From positions 35,612 through 99,611 of the forward strand of contig BNBH01000029.1 in assembly GCA_014655195.1 (NCBI GenBank): a stretch of DNA of 64,000 bases. Reading direction: 5' to 3'. The position numbers and the translations under genes were made by a program. The notes beneath the pieces were generated by a model. That model was not told where the DNA came from, searched no databases, and saw only the letters and a program-made list of their open reading frames with translations. Below are positions 53,737 through 61,963 of the stretch, piece by piece. The first letter of the stretch is position 1. Every line of letters starts with the position of its first letter. This DNA is from Streptomyces cellulosae. GTDB taxonomy: Bacteria; Actinomycetota; Actinomycetes; Streptomycetales; Streptomycetaceae.

Positions 53737-55026
53737 TTACTCTCCTTCAACCCGCATGATGCTGGCGACACCACGCACGGTGTCGAGCTTGCGCAACGCC
53801 TCCACGGTCCCGCCGAGGGCCGCGTCGGACGCGCGGTGGGTGACGACGACGAGCGACGCCTCCCCGTCCTTGCCTTGCTGGCGGACCGTGTCGATCGAGA
53901 CACCGTGCTCCGCGAACACGGTGGCGACCTGGGCGAGAACACCCGGTTTGTCGGCCACGTCCAGGCTGATGTGGTAGCGCGTGACGACCTCGCCCATCGG
54001 CGAGACGGGCAGCGCCGCATAGGCGGACTCGCCGGGGCCGGTGGTGCCGCCGAGCCGGTTGCGGCCGACCGCGACCAGGTCGCCGAGCACGGCGGAGGCC
54101 GTCGGGGAGCCGCCCGCGCCGGGGCCGTAGAACATCAGCTGCCCGGAGGCGTCGGACTCGACGAACACGGCGTTGTAGGCGCCGCGCACGGAGGCCAGCG
54201 GGTGGCTGAGCGGGATCATCGCCGGGTGCACGCGCGCGGTGACCGACCGGCCGTCCTCGGCCCGCTCGCAGATGGCGAGCAGCTTGATGGTGCAGCCCAT
54301 CTCCTTGGCGGAGGCGAAGTCCGCGGCCGTCACCTCGGTCATGCCCTCGCGGTAGACGTCGTCGAGGCGCACGCGCGTGTGGAAGGCGATCCCGGCGAGG
54401 ATGGCGGCCTTGGCGGCGGCGTCGAAGCCCTCGACGTCGGCGGTCGGGTCGGCCTCCGCGTACCCCAGGGCGGTGGCCTCGTCGAGGGCCTCCTGGTAAC
54501 CCGCCCCCGTGCTGTCCATCTTGTCGAGGATGAAGTTGGTGGTGCCGTTGACGATGCCGAGCACCCGGTTGACCTTGTCACCGGCGAGGGACTCGCGCAG
54601 CGGGCGGATCAGCGGGATGGCGCCGGCGACGGCGGCCTCGTAGTAGAGGTCCTTGCCGTGCTCCTCGGCGGCGGCGTGCAGCGCGGCGCCGTCCTGGGCG
54701 AGGAGGGCCTTGTTGGCGGAGACGACGGAGGCGCCGTGCTCGAAGGCGGTGGTGATGAGGGTCCGGGCGGGCTCGATGCCGCCGATGACCTCCACGACGA
54801 TGTCGAGGTCGCCGCGTTTGACCAGGGCGGTCGCGTCGGTGGTGATCAGTGCGGGGTCGATGCCCTCGCGTACCTTGTCCGGCCGCCGTACGGCCACGCC
54901 GGCGAGCTCGACCGGGGCGCCGATACGGGCGGCGAGGTCGTCGGCGTGCGTCGTCATGATGCGCGCCACCTCTGAGCCGACCACTCCACAGCCCAGCAGC
55001 GCCACCTTCAGCGGACGCGTACGCAT
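53737..55026 (-). CDS. hom: Homoserine dehydrogenase
   Basis: A 429-residue enzyme reducing aspartate semialdehyde to homoserine. Rossmann motif LLGCGVVGSEVARIM, the substrate-binding part YYEAAVAGAIPLIRPL and GIVNGTTNFILDKM, and a C-terminal ACT domain (about 350-429, HISLDVADKPGVLAQVATVF) for feedback by threonine. Two adjacent ATGs (55029, 55026) are possible; the second has better spacing to GAGG. A perfect inverted repeat GGACTTT/AAAGTCC (55084-55103) lies upstream. Confidence 0.94.
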   Translation of the reverse strand: MRTRPLKVALLGCGVVGSEVARIMTTHADDLAARIGAPVELAGVAVRRPDKVREGIDPALITTDATALVKRGDLDIVVEVIGGIEPARTLITTAFEHGASVVSANKALLAQDGAALHAAAEEHGKDLYYEAAVAGAIPLIRPLRESLAGDKVNRVLGIVNGTTNFILDKMDSTGAGYQEALDEATALGYAEADPTADVEGFDAAAKAAILAGIAFHTRVRLDDVYREGMTEVTAADFASAKEMGCTIKLLAICERAEDGRSVTARVHPAMIPLSHPLASVRGAYNAVFVESDASGQLMFYGPGAGGSPTASAVLGDLVAVGRNRLGGTTGPGESAYAALPVSPMGEVVTRYHISLDVADKPGVLAQVATVFAEHGVSIDTVRQQGKDGEASLVVVTHRASDAALGGTVEALRKLDTVRGVASIMRVEGE

Positions 55027-55083
55027 CATCCGACCTCGTTTCCTGATTACCGTCTCGGTTGCACCAGTCTCACTCACCGAACG

Positions 55084-55103
55084 GGACTTTCTGTGCAAAG
55101 TCC
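55084..55103. promoter_or_regulatory. GGACTTT/AAAGTCC inverted repeat upstream of hom
   Basis: A 7-bp perfect inverted repeat with a six-base spacer, 58 bases upstream of the hom start, within the likely promoter or leader region. Confidence 0.45.
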
Positions 55104-55134
55104 GGATCGTGAGACATCTATTTCATTTCCATGA

Positions 55135-55166
55135 CCGCGCCGGCGAAAGATCTTCCGCCGGCGCGG
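55135..55166 (-). terminator. lysA terminator hairpin
   Basis: CCGCGCCGGCG (55135-55145) with CGCCGGCGCGG (55156-55166) over loop AAAGATCTTC, which is itself palindromic. It lies 33 bases past the lysA stop. Confidence 0.75.
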
Positions 55167-55198
55167 ATCCCTGTCCGGGGCCCTTCTCCGGGGGCCTC

Positions 55199-56590
55199 TC
55201 AGCCGACGTCGAGCCGGAGCAGGTCCTCCTCCGTCTCACGCCGGACGATGACGCGCGCCTGGCCGTCCTTCACGGCGACCACCGGCGGCCGCAGCACATG
55301 GTTGTAGTTGCTGGCCATGGACCGGCAGTACGCCCCGGTCGCCGGCACGGCGATCAGGTCGCCCGGCGCCAGGTCGCTCGGCAGGAACGCGTCCTTCACC
55401 ACGATGTCACCGCTCTCGCAGTGCTTGCCGACGACCCGCGTGAGCATGGGCTCGGCGTCGGAGGAGCGGGAGACGAGGGCGACGCTGTACTCGGCGTCGT
55501 ACAGGGCGGTGCGGATGTTGTCCGACATCCCGCCGTCGACGGACACGTACGTGCGCAGCCCGTCGAGCGGCTTGACGGTGCCGACCTCGTAGAGCGTGAA
55601 CGCGGTCGGGCCCACGATGGCGCGCCCCGGCTCGACGGAGATGCGGGGCGTGCGCAGCTTCGCCGCTTCGCACTCACGGGTGACGATCTCACTGAGCGCC
55701 TTGGCGATCTCGTGGGGCTCGCGGGGGTCGTCGTCGCTGGTGTAGGCGATGCCGAGGCCGCCGCCGAGGTCGATCTCCGGCAGTTCGACGCCGTGCTCGT
55801 CGCGGATGTCCTTCAGCAGCCCGACGACGCGGTGCGCGGCGACCTCGAAGCCGGACATGTCGAAGATCTGCGAGCCGATGTGCGAGTGGATGCCGATGAC
55901 CTCGAGGCTGTCGAGCTGCAGCGCGCGCCGCACGGCCTCGGCGGCCTGCCCGCCGGCCAGCGGGATGCCGAACTTCTGGTCCTCGTGGGCGGTGGCGATG
56001 AACTCGTGGGTGTGCGCCTCGACGCCGACGGTGACGCGGATCTGCACGCGCTGCCGCGTGCCCAGCTCACGGGCGATGTGGGCGACGCGGACGATCTCCT
56101 GGAAGGAGTCGAGCACGATCCGCCCCACCCCGGCCTCGACGGCGCGGCGGATCTCGGCGACGGACTTGTTGTTGCCGTGGAAGGCGATGCGCTCGGCGGG
56201 CATCCCGGCGGACAGCGCGGTGGCCAGCTCGCCGCCGGAGCAGACGTCGAGGTTCAGCCCCTCCTCGCTCAGCCAGCGCACGACGGCCCGGGACAGGAAC
56301 GCCTTGCCGGCGTAGAACACGTCGGCGTTCTCGCCGAAGGCGGTGCGCCAGGCGCGGGCCCGGGAGCGGAAGTCGTCCTCGTCGAGGACGTAGGCGGGGG
56401 TGCCGTACTCCTCGGCGAGCCGCTTGACGTCGATCCCGCCGACGGTGAGAACCCCGTGCTCGTCACGGGTGACGGTCTGGGACCACACCTTGGGGTCGAG
56501 GGCGTTGGGGTCGGCCGGGGGTGCGAGGTAGTGCCCCTCGGGGAGGACGTCGGCGTGACGGGGCCCGGCGGGGTGTGCGGAACGGCTCAT
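55199..56590 (-). CDS. lysA: Diaminopimelate decarboxylase
   Basis: A 463-residue fold-III PLP enzyme, last step of lysine synthesis. PLP lysine Lys96 in VFYAGKAFLS; the substrate-specificity helix and HSHIGSQIFD, GGGLGIAY, EPGRAIVGPTAF and the C-terminal CESGDIV Cys are present. It starts 17 bases after the ArgS-like gene, so they are probably one transcript. The ribosome-binding site is weak (AAGACC). Confidence 0.95.
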   Translation of the reverse strand: MSRSAHPAGPRHADVLPEGHYLAPPADPNALDPKVWSQTVTRDEHGVLTVGGIDVKRLAEEYGTPAYVLDEDDFRSRARAWRTAFGENADVFYAGKAFLSRAVVRWLSEEGLNLDVCSGGELATALSAGMPAERIAFHGNNKSVAEIRRAVEAGVGRIVLDSFQEIVRVAHIARELGTRQRVQIRVTVGVEAHTHEFIATAHEDQKFGIPLAGGQAAEAVRRALQLDSLEVIGIHSHIGSQIFDMSGFEVAAHRVVGLLKDIRDEHGVELPEIDLGGGLGIAYTSDDDPREPHEIAKALSEIVTRECEAAKLRTPRISVEPGRAIVGPTAFTLYEVGTVKPLDGLRTYVSVDGGMSDNIRTALYDAEYSVALVSRSSDAEPMLTRVVGKHCESGDIVVKDAFLPSDLAPGDLIAVPATGAYCRSMASNYNHVLRPPVVAVKDGQARVIVRRETEEDLLRLDVG

Positions 56591-56607
56591 GGCAGGTCTT
56601 GGGCTTC

Positions 56608-57657
56608 CTAGAGATGTTCGGGTGCGTCGATGCCGAGCAGGGTGAGGCCGCCGGCCAGCACCGTCCCGGCGGCTTCGGCGAGGGCGAGCCGGGCACGGTG
56701 GGCGGCCGAGGGTTTCTCGTCGCCGAGAGGCAGGACGGAGGGCAGCAGGGGCGCGAGCGCGTCGGCGACGGCGACGAGGTGCCGAGCGAGCCGGTCGGGG
56801 GCGCGGTGGGCGGCGGTGGCGGCGAGGACGCGGGGGTGGTCGGCGAGGGTGTGGAGGAGGGCGTCCACGTCTGTGCCGACGGGGCCGGGGTCGGGGGTGA
56901 AGCCGAGGTCGGCGGCGTTGCGGAGGAGGGCGCGGGTACGGGCGTGGGCGTACCGGACGCGGAAGAGGGGGTTGGTCTCGCGCTGGGCGAGGTGCTGCTC
57001 GCTCTGGCTGCCGCCGAGGTGGGGGCGGTCGTGCGGGGCGGGGTGGAGGAGGGCCCAGCGGGCGGCGTCGCGGCCGAGGGGGGTGGGGTCGGCGGGGGCG
57101 GGGACGGGGCGGAGGGGGTCCCGGCCGGGCCGTACGTGGATGTCTTCGGGTACGCCGAGGATGCGAACCCAGGCGTCCTCGGGAGCGCGGGTGCAGTGCA
57201 GCTCGGGGCGGGCGCCCTGGGACCGCAGGGCGCGGGCGACGGAGTCCATGAGGACGAGGGCGCGGACCTCGGGGGCGGCGTGGAGTTCGATCGCCTGCCC
57301 GGCGAGGGTGTCGCTGTGCCCGTACCGGGGGCCGGCGCGGAGGATGTCGCGCACGAGGCGGGCGTCGGAGCCGCCGGCGAGGGAGATGTTGAGGAACCCG
57401 GGTCCGGTGACGACGACGTCGCTGATGCCGTCGGCGTGGAGGAGGCGGGTGCGCAGCACCTCGGCGACGGCGGGGGCGGGCTGTCCGGCCGGGCGCGCGA
57501 GCTGGAGGGCGACGTTGGTGGCGTAGTCGCCGCAGCCACCGGGCCCGGGGGGCGCGACGACGACCCGCTCGGGCACCACGGCCACGGCGAGTTCTCCCTC
57601 GTCGACGGCACGACGCACCGCGTGCAGCACGGTGCGGGAGAGCTCGACGGGGGTCAC
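56608..57657 (-). CDS. ArgS-related anticodon-binding protein without catalytic core (NrtL-type)
   Basis: A 349-residue protein built like arginyl-tRNA synthetase minus its active site. Residues 1-100 are the ArgS N-terminal domain (GDYATNVALQLARPAG, ISDVVVTGPGFLNISLAG). The middle (100-220) is short and has neither HIGH nor KMSKS. The C-terminal 220-349 is the DALR anticodon-binding domain (NPLFRVRYAHARTRALLRNA). I recognise it as the Streptomyces 'NrtL' family. It may bind tRNA-Arg, or act outside translation. GTG 57657 has no clear ribosome-binding site. It is co-directional with lysA. Confidence 0.85.
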   Translation of the reverse strand: MTPVELSRTVLHAVRRAVDEGELAVAVVPERVVVAPPGPGGCGDYATNVALQLARPAGQPAPAVAEVLRTRLLHADGISDVVVTGPGFLNISLAGGSDARLVRDILRAGPRYGHSDTLAGQAIELHAAPEVRALVLMDSVARALRSQGARPELHCTRAPEDAWVRILGVPEDIHVRPGRDPLRPVPAPADPTPLGRDAARWALLHPAPHDRPHLGGSQSEQHLAQRETNPLFRVRYAHARTRALLRNAADLGFTPDPGPVGTDVDALLHTLADHPRVLAATAAHRAPDRLARHLVAVADALAPLLPSVLPLGDEKPSAAHRARLALAEAAGTVLAGGLTLLGIDAPEHL

Positions 57658-57786
57658 GGGACAAGCGTAGGCGAGGAGGGGGGTGGGTATGCGAACGGGT
57701 TCGGCGGGTGTCCCGGGATGTGGACGGGGTGGACGGGTCCGGTCGGGCGCGGACGGGCGTGAACGTGCGCGGACGGGGGTGGACGG

Positions 57787-58218
57787 CTAGGCGTGCCCGG
57801 CGGCGGCCTCGGTGTCCCCACTCCCCCGCACCCGCCCGGCCGTGCTCGTGTCGATGAGCGACTGCACGACCCGGACGAGCTCCTGCGGGTCGAAGGGCTT
57901 GGCGAGGAAGGCGTCGACGCCGACGTCGAGTCCGCTCTCGACCTCGTGCTGGGTGCAGGCGCTGACGATGACGAGGGGGATGCCGGCGGTACGGGGGTCG
58001 GAGCGCAGGCGCCCGGCGGTTCTGAGCCCGTTGAGCCGCGGCATGACGACGTCCAGGGTGATGAGGTCGGGCCGCACCTGATGCACGACTTCCAGACACT
58101 CGGCACCATCGGCCGCGGTCACCACCTCGATGCCCTCCAGCTCGAGGTTGACCCTGATCAACTGCCGGATGACCTTGTTGTCGTCGACGACAAGAACCCG
58201 GCCCGAAGTGCTCGGCAC
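57787..58218 (-). CDS. Orphan CheY-like response regulator
   Basis: A 143-residue single receiver domain. Asp56 in LITLDVVMPRLNG, acidic pair DD at 12-13, Lys in FLAKPFDPQEL. There is no output domain; the C-terminal tail is polar. No kinase gene is adjacent. The start GTG 58218 lacks a ribosome-binding site but has TACTCT exactly six bases upstream, as for the leaderless genes at 14156 and 26403. Confidence 0.85.
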   Translation of the reverse strand: MPSTSGRVLVVDDNKVIRQLIRVNLELEGIEVVTAADGAECLEVVHQVRPDLITLDVVMPRLNGLRTAGRLRSDPRTAGIPLVIVSACTQHEVESGLDVGVDAFLAKPFDPQELVRVVQSLIDTSTAGRVRGSGDTEAAAGHA

Positions 58219-58401
58219 GACTCGAGAGTAGGTCGGGACCGGCCACCGCGTCCGGCGTTTCCCCACTTCCACCCCGACCGGGGTACGGGCCGCACGGGGA
58301 GCCGACCGGGACGGACGCCGCGGGACGCGAAAAGTGGTTCATGACCACCCCGGGAGAACTGGTAGTGTTCTACCCGTCGCCGCGGTCACCGCGACCGACA
58401 C

Positions 58402-58473
58402 GCCCCCGTAGCTCAGGGGATAGAGCAACGGCCTCCGGAGCCGTGTGCGCAGGTTCGAATCCTGCCGGGGGCA
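58402..58473 (+). tRNA. tRNA-Arg, anticodon CCG
   Basis: Cloverleaf of 72 nt: acceptor GCCCCCG/CGGGGGC, D-arm GCTC...GAGC, anticodon stem ACGGC/GCCGT with loop CTCCGGA giving CCG, T-arm GCAGG TTCGAAT CCTGC, discriminator A. CCA is not fully encoded. TAGTGT (58363-58368) upstream may be its -10 box. From memory the same tRNA is the integration site of an AICE in S. coelicolor. Confidence 0.96.
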
Positions 58474-58483
58474 CCGGACATTT

Positions 58484-58517
58484 AGGCCCTGACCAGCGGA
58501 AACGCCGGTCAGGGCCT
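58484..58517 (+). terminator. tRNA-Arg terminator
   Basis: AGGCCCTGACC (58484-58494) pairs with GGTCAGGGCCT (58507-58517), followed by TTCTT. Confidence 0.9.
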
Positions 58518-58654
58518 TTCTTGCGCACGGCCGCACGGCACCAGGCGGACGGAGTCCCACAGGTCCGAACCACTCGGCGGGGATGCGAGCCGCCCGTCGC
58601 CACGGCGGAACCGAGCGTGATGCCACGGCACGACGACTTACGGCATGCTGGACT

Positions 58655-59083
58655 ATGAGCAGGTACGCCGCGGCCAGGTTCTACGCTCTTCCGGATTCGC
58701 TCGACGAGTTGGTCGGGCCAACCTCCGGCATCGTGACCCTGCCGCGTCACATCGATTGGGGTCCCCACTGCGCGTACGACCTCGCAGACGAGGCCGACCT
58801 GCTCCTCATGTACGAGCGGGTCCTTCGCGAGGCCCAATCCCCCGCCGACCTGTGCGCGCACCTGAACGCCGACCTGTTGCGCCGGCACTGGACGGACCTG
58901 TTCCTGCCCGCTCCGGTCCGAGAGGCCTGGCAGACCCGCTTCCCCCAGCTCGCACCTGCGGCGGCTGCGGCACAGTGGACAAGCTGCACCGCCGACTCAT
59001 CCGCATCGGGCTCGACGCACTCGCCGACGACTTCGGACACGCCGTCGCAGGCGGCTAGGCCGTTCAAGCCCATCAGATCGTGA
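58655..59083 (+). CDS. Partner protein of AbiEii-type toxin; extended C-terminus
   Basis: A 142-residue product; MSRYAAARFYALPDSLDELV, then LPRHIDWGPHCAYDL, DEADLLLMYERVLREAQ, LNADLLRRHWTDLFLPAPVREAW is a family usually encoded directly upstream of AbiEii/AbiGii-type nucleotidyltransferase toxins in streptomycetes (memory). The likely native end is near residue 107, around AAAAAQ; the last 34 residues read through the toxin gene in another frame, so the original stop was probably lost. The presumed antitoxin role is inference. It lies next to a pseudogene. Confidence 0.6.
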   Translation: MSRYAAARFYALPDSLDELVGPTSGIVTLPRHIDWGPHCAYDLADEADLLLMYERVLREAQSPADLCAHLNADLLRRHWTDLFLPAPVREAWQTRFPQLAPAAAAAQWTSCTADSSASGSTHSPTTSDTPSQAARPFKPIRS

Positions 59084-59652
59084 AGCGGGTCAGCGACGAC
59101 GTAGACCTCTTCGCCCCGATCGACCGGACCACCCGCTGAGATGCCGGCGGCCGCCGAACGCGTCATCGCCGACTACGAGGCAGCGGGCTTCACGGTGGAA
59201 CTGGCCCACCAGAACCCGGAGCACCCCTATACGCGGCTGAACGTGGCCGACCCGACCAGCGGCACCTAGACCATGGTGGAACTCATCGCCGAGTTCCTCT
59301 ACCACGCGCCCGTATCCTCCGCCTTCGGCCCGGTTCTGCACCCCGACGATGTCGCCGCCGGGAGAACCGCTGCCCTGGACGGGCAGGCCGAGGTCCGCGA
59401 CGCCATCGACAACGACGGCCTCCTCAGATTGGATACACCTGCGAGCGCCTGATGGAGCTGGCCAGGCAGAATGACGACGGCTTCGACCCACGCATGTTCG
59501 CCGGCTCCCTCGCCCGCATCCAGCGCTATACCGACAAACAGTTCGCCACCTACGGCCTCAGCACCGCCGAAGCCGCACCCCTGCGCGCACGGTTCGCCGA
59601 CTGGCAACGCCAACTGACCGCGCCGGAGGGCGAGACTCCCGCTGGAAAGTGA
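58975..59652 (+). pseudogene. Broken AbiEii/AbiGii-type nucleotidyltransferase toxin
   Basis: Starting at GTG 58975 the frame reads VDKLHRRLIRIGLDALADDF then GG-stop-AVQAHQIVKRVSDDVDLF, the nucleotidyltransferase signature GGYAxxxH...SxDxDLF in which the Tyr codon has become TAG (59056-59058). A frameshift near 59135 moves to the second frame (MPAAAERVIADYEAAGFTVE), interrupted by TAG at 59267-59269. A second, compensating frameshift near 59428 returns to the first frame (MELARQNDDGFDPRMFA...RFADWQRQLTAPEGET) ending at 59652. Two nonsense and two frameshift lesions make it inactive. Confidence 0.8.
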
Positions 59653-59655
59653 GCC

Positions 59656-59918
59656 TCCGAAGGGCATCCGGCGGTTTCTAGACCTGGAGCAGGTCGCCGC
59701 CCGGGAGATCCCGAACGACTGCTCCGGGCCAGAGCCAGTGCCTGGCGCCTGTCCTCCTACGGGACGGATCTGATCGACCTAAGACCCGACGGAGAGCCCT
59801 CAGTCCCGTTCCCGACCACTCCCTCCCAGCCCGTCTGGGAGCGATGCACCCGGCATGACCGGCCGGCCCCTGTCACGTATACGAACTCGACGGTCGGCAC
59901 ATCACCGACGTTTCCGGC
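59656..59918 (+). pseudogene. Fragmented barstar-family gene
   Basis: Three reading frames give consecutive pieces: RRFLDLEQVAARE, then ASAWRLSSYGTDLIDLRPDG...QPVWERCTRHDRPAP, then HVYELDGRHITDVSG. The last piece resembles the beginning of a barstar (ribonuclease-inhibitor) domain, and the first two its usual Streptomyces N-terminal extension. The coding similarity stops abruptly near 59918, where the opposite-strand fragment begins. At least two frameshifts. Family call from pattern memory only. Confidence 0.5.
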
Positions 59919-59998
59919 TTGCCGTTCAGGGCTGGGCAAGCGGTGTCCGTGTGGTACGACTCACGATAGATGCCAATGCACACGTGTACTTCGGTCAT
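59873..59998 (-). pseudogene. Truncated small gene facing the barstar remnant
   Basis: Read leftward from ATG 59998 (GGGGAAGAG upstream): MTEVHVCIGIYRESYHTDTA then CPALNGKPETSVM, then out-of-family residues CRPSSSYT. The HTDTACPAL motif is typical of small Streptomyces proteins with a C-terminal CxxC that is missing here. It seems cut at the junction with the barstar remnant, near 59919. Confidence 0.45.
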
Positions 59999-60151
59999 GA
60001 CGGTCTCTTCCCCCTGAACCTTCTCGTGCCCCCGGTAGCGTCCGACCGGCACAACGAGTACGGCGGGAGCAGGCAACGCCCTTGAGGCGGGATCGGTGCG
60101 TACGTACCCGGTCAGGCTCGGGGCCATGCCTGGCGATGACGCGCGACGCCG

Positions 60152-60346
60152 TTGGTGGATCGGTCCCCGGAAGCCTTTCAGCGGTGGGCCGAGGACTACT
60201 ACGAAATCCCAGTTGACCTGGCGGCCGTTCGTCACGTCCTCTCCTCCCGCCCGCTGACCGAAGAGGTCGTCCGCTCGTTGAACTCGGACATCGGCATGGC
60301 CGATTTTTTGGGGGACATCGCGGAGATCGGGTATCCGACGCGCTGA
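60152..60346 (+). CDS. Small hypothetical protein, perhaps a fragment
   Basis: A 64-residue frame starting with TTG 60152 or GTG 60155: RWAEDYYEIPVDLAAVRHVL, then TEEVVRSLNSDIGMADFL. Codon usage is that of a real gene and it ends cleanly at TGA. No start has a ribosome-binding site, so it may be the 3' part of a longer lost gene. I do not recognise it. Confidence 0.4.
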   Translation: MVDRSPEAFQRWAEDYYEIPVDLAAVRHVLSSRPLTEEVVRSLNSDIGMADFLGDIAEIGYPTR

Positions 60347-60432
60347 GACTTCGCAGCAGTTGAGTGGGGCGGTCGGCCTGACGGTGCAGTGAGGGCTCCG
60401 TCAGGCCGATTCCGCCCGTCCTTTGCGACTCG

Positions 60433-60846
60433 TCAGCCGCCGCCGCGGTACGCGAGGCCCGCTACCACCGATGTGCCCCGGGTGGGGCGGGGGCGGACGG
60501 TCCAGGCGGTGGCGATGTGGTCGACGAGGAGCAGGCCGCGGCCGTTTTCCGCGTCCGCGCCCGGGTGTGCCAGCGCCGGCTTGCCCATACCCGGGTCGGA
60601 GACGGCTAGCCAGTAGTGGCCGTCCGCCGGCCACAGGACGAGTTCGATCAGGTCATCGTCCCTGCCGTCCGCTCCGTGGCGGATCGCGTTCGTGACCAGT
60701 TCGGAGGTCAGGAGCCCGAGGTCGTCGCCCAGGTTCGGGCGGAGTGCGGGTGGTAGGGATTCCATCACTGCATGGCGGGCCCGTCGTACGGACTTGGGGT
60801 GGGCGGGGAGATGCCAGTGGAGGGGTACCAGGGGGATCTTGGGCAC
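60433..60846 (-). CDS. RsbW-like ATP-binding regulatory protein
   Basis: A 137-residue HATPase_c_2 protein of the anti-sigma-factor kinase type. Motifs: N-box LLTSELVTNAIRHG, G1 VSDPGMGKP, G2 GRGLLLVDHIATAW. GTG 60846 has GGAG six bases upstream. It is divergent from the XRE/DUF397 pair, which is the usual Streptomyces combination (AbaA/WhiJ-like clusters). It probably regulates the XRE protein or a sigma factor. Confidence 0.88.
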   Translation of the reverse strand: MPKIPLVPLHWHLPAHPKSVRRARHAVMESLPPALRPNLGDDLGLLTSELVTNAIRHGADGRDDDLIELVLWPADGHYWLAVSDPGMGKPALAHPGADAENGRGLLLVDHIATAWTVRPRPTRGTSVVAGLAYRGGG

Positions 60847-60973
60847 GGCGAACTCCGTTCGGGTGTGGAGGGGTTGGGATCGCCGGTGGCCTGCCGCCCT
60901 GGTCGCGGACACACCCGTCCCAGGGCAGGCGGGCGCGTCCGCGCGGTGCACTTCCGGCATCGCGTTGTGTAAC

Positions 60974-60981
60974 TTGCGCAA
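60974..60981. promoter_or_regulatory. TTGCGCAA palindrome in the divergent regulator promoter
   Basis: An 8-base perfect palindrome in the 254-base region between the ATPase and XRE genes, near AT-rich DNA (60990-61030 and 61050-61065). A candidate XRE operator. Confidence 0.3.
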
Positions 60982-61100
60982 TACTGACGGTAGAGCAGCA
61001 GGGGTCATATTTGCCATGCGGTCCGGAACAATGGCCTCGATGTGGTGCAACTGTGCTTATAGGACTGATCCGGACGCCACTCCGTACGGAAGGAAACGTC

Positions 61101-61952
61101 ATGCCCCCGAGGACGGTTCTCACACAGCGTCAGAAGCGTCTGGGCAGTGAACTGCGCAGGATGCGCACCGCGGCCGGCATGTCCGCGGAGTACGCCGCCG
61201 GGCTCCTGGGTGTCGACCGGAGCCGCATCTCCAACATGGAGTCCGGACAGCGCGGCATCAACGCCGAACGGCTGCGCAAGCTGGCCTGCAACTGTGACTG
61301 CACCGACGAGACGTACGTCGAGGCCCTCGTCGAGATGGCAGAGCCGAGTCAGGCGGGGTGGTGGGAGCGTTATCGGGGCAGCCTGCCTCAGGGTTTACTG
61401 GACATCTCGGAGACCGAGGCGTACGCGGTACGCCTGCGGGGTGCGAACACCGTCCATGTGCCCGGGCTGTTGCAGACGCCTGAGCACGCGATGGCCATCT
61501 TCCGCGCCGTCGTGCCGCAGCTTCCCGAGCATGAGGTCGCTCTCCGGCTGGCCCACCGTACGGAGCGCCAGAGCGTGATCACCCGCGACGATCCGGTCCC
61601 GTATGTGGCCGTCATCCATGAAGCGGCGCTTCGGATGCAGTTCGGTGGGCGGGACGTTGCCCGAGGACAGTTGAAGTACCTGCTGGAAGTGTCGGAATGG
61701 GATCACGTCACCGTGCTTGTGATTCCCTTCGACCACGGCGCCTTCCCTGGGGCGGGACAGACCGTCGTCTACGCCGAAGGGCCTGTGCGGCAGCTCGATA
61801 CCGTGCAGATCGACAACTCCCACGGGCCGGATTTCCTGTACGCGGAGGGCCAGCTCGCGAAATACCGTGCCCAGCTGGACCTGTTGGAAGGTCTGGCACT
61901 GTCACCGGAACGGTCACGCGACTTCATCCGCGAGATCGCTCATCACCTATGA
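61101..61952 (+). CDS. XRE-family regulator with DUF5753
   Basis: A 283-residue regulator: helix-turn-helix at about 14-68 (LGSELRRMRTAAGMSAEYAA, VDRSRISNMESGQRGINAER) and a C-terminal DUF5753 ligand-type domain (QAGWWERYRG, EAYAVRLRGANTVHVPGLLQ, YVAVIHEAALRMQFGG). AAGGA lies six bases before the ATG. It is followed after 11 bases by the DUF397 gene; the pair with the divergent ATPase is a standard developmental regulatory module (WhiJ-like). Confidence 0.9.
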   Translation: MPPRTVLTQRQKRLGSELRRMRTAAGMSAEYAAGLLGVDRSRISNMESGQRGINAERLRKLACNCDCTDETYVEALVEMAEPSQAGWWERYRGSLPQGLLDISETEAYAVRLRGANTVHVPGLLQTPEHAMAIFRAVVPQLPEHEVALRLAHRTERQSVITRDDPVPYVAVIHEAALRMQFGGRDVARGQLKYLLEVSEWDHVTVLVIPFDHGAFPGAGQTVVYAEGPVRQLDTVQIDNSHGPDFLYAEGQLAKYRAQLDLLEGLALSPERSRDFIREIAHHL

Positions 61953-61963
61953 GGAGTGACCAC

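Noticed and set aside
55199..58348. A 1049-codon frame including lysA
   Set aside because: Everything before ATG 56590 is the shadow of the ArgS-like and receiver genes; only the last 463 codons are DapDC.
58363..58368. TAGTGT as the tRNA promoter
   Set aside because: Plausible -10 but the -35 candidate (TTCATG, 19-base spacer) is poor, so it is only mentioned in the tRNA entry and not listed separately.
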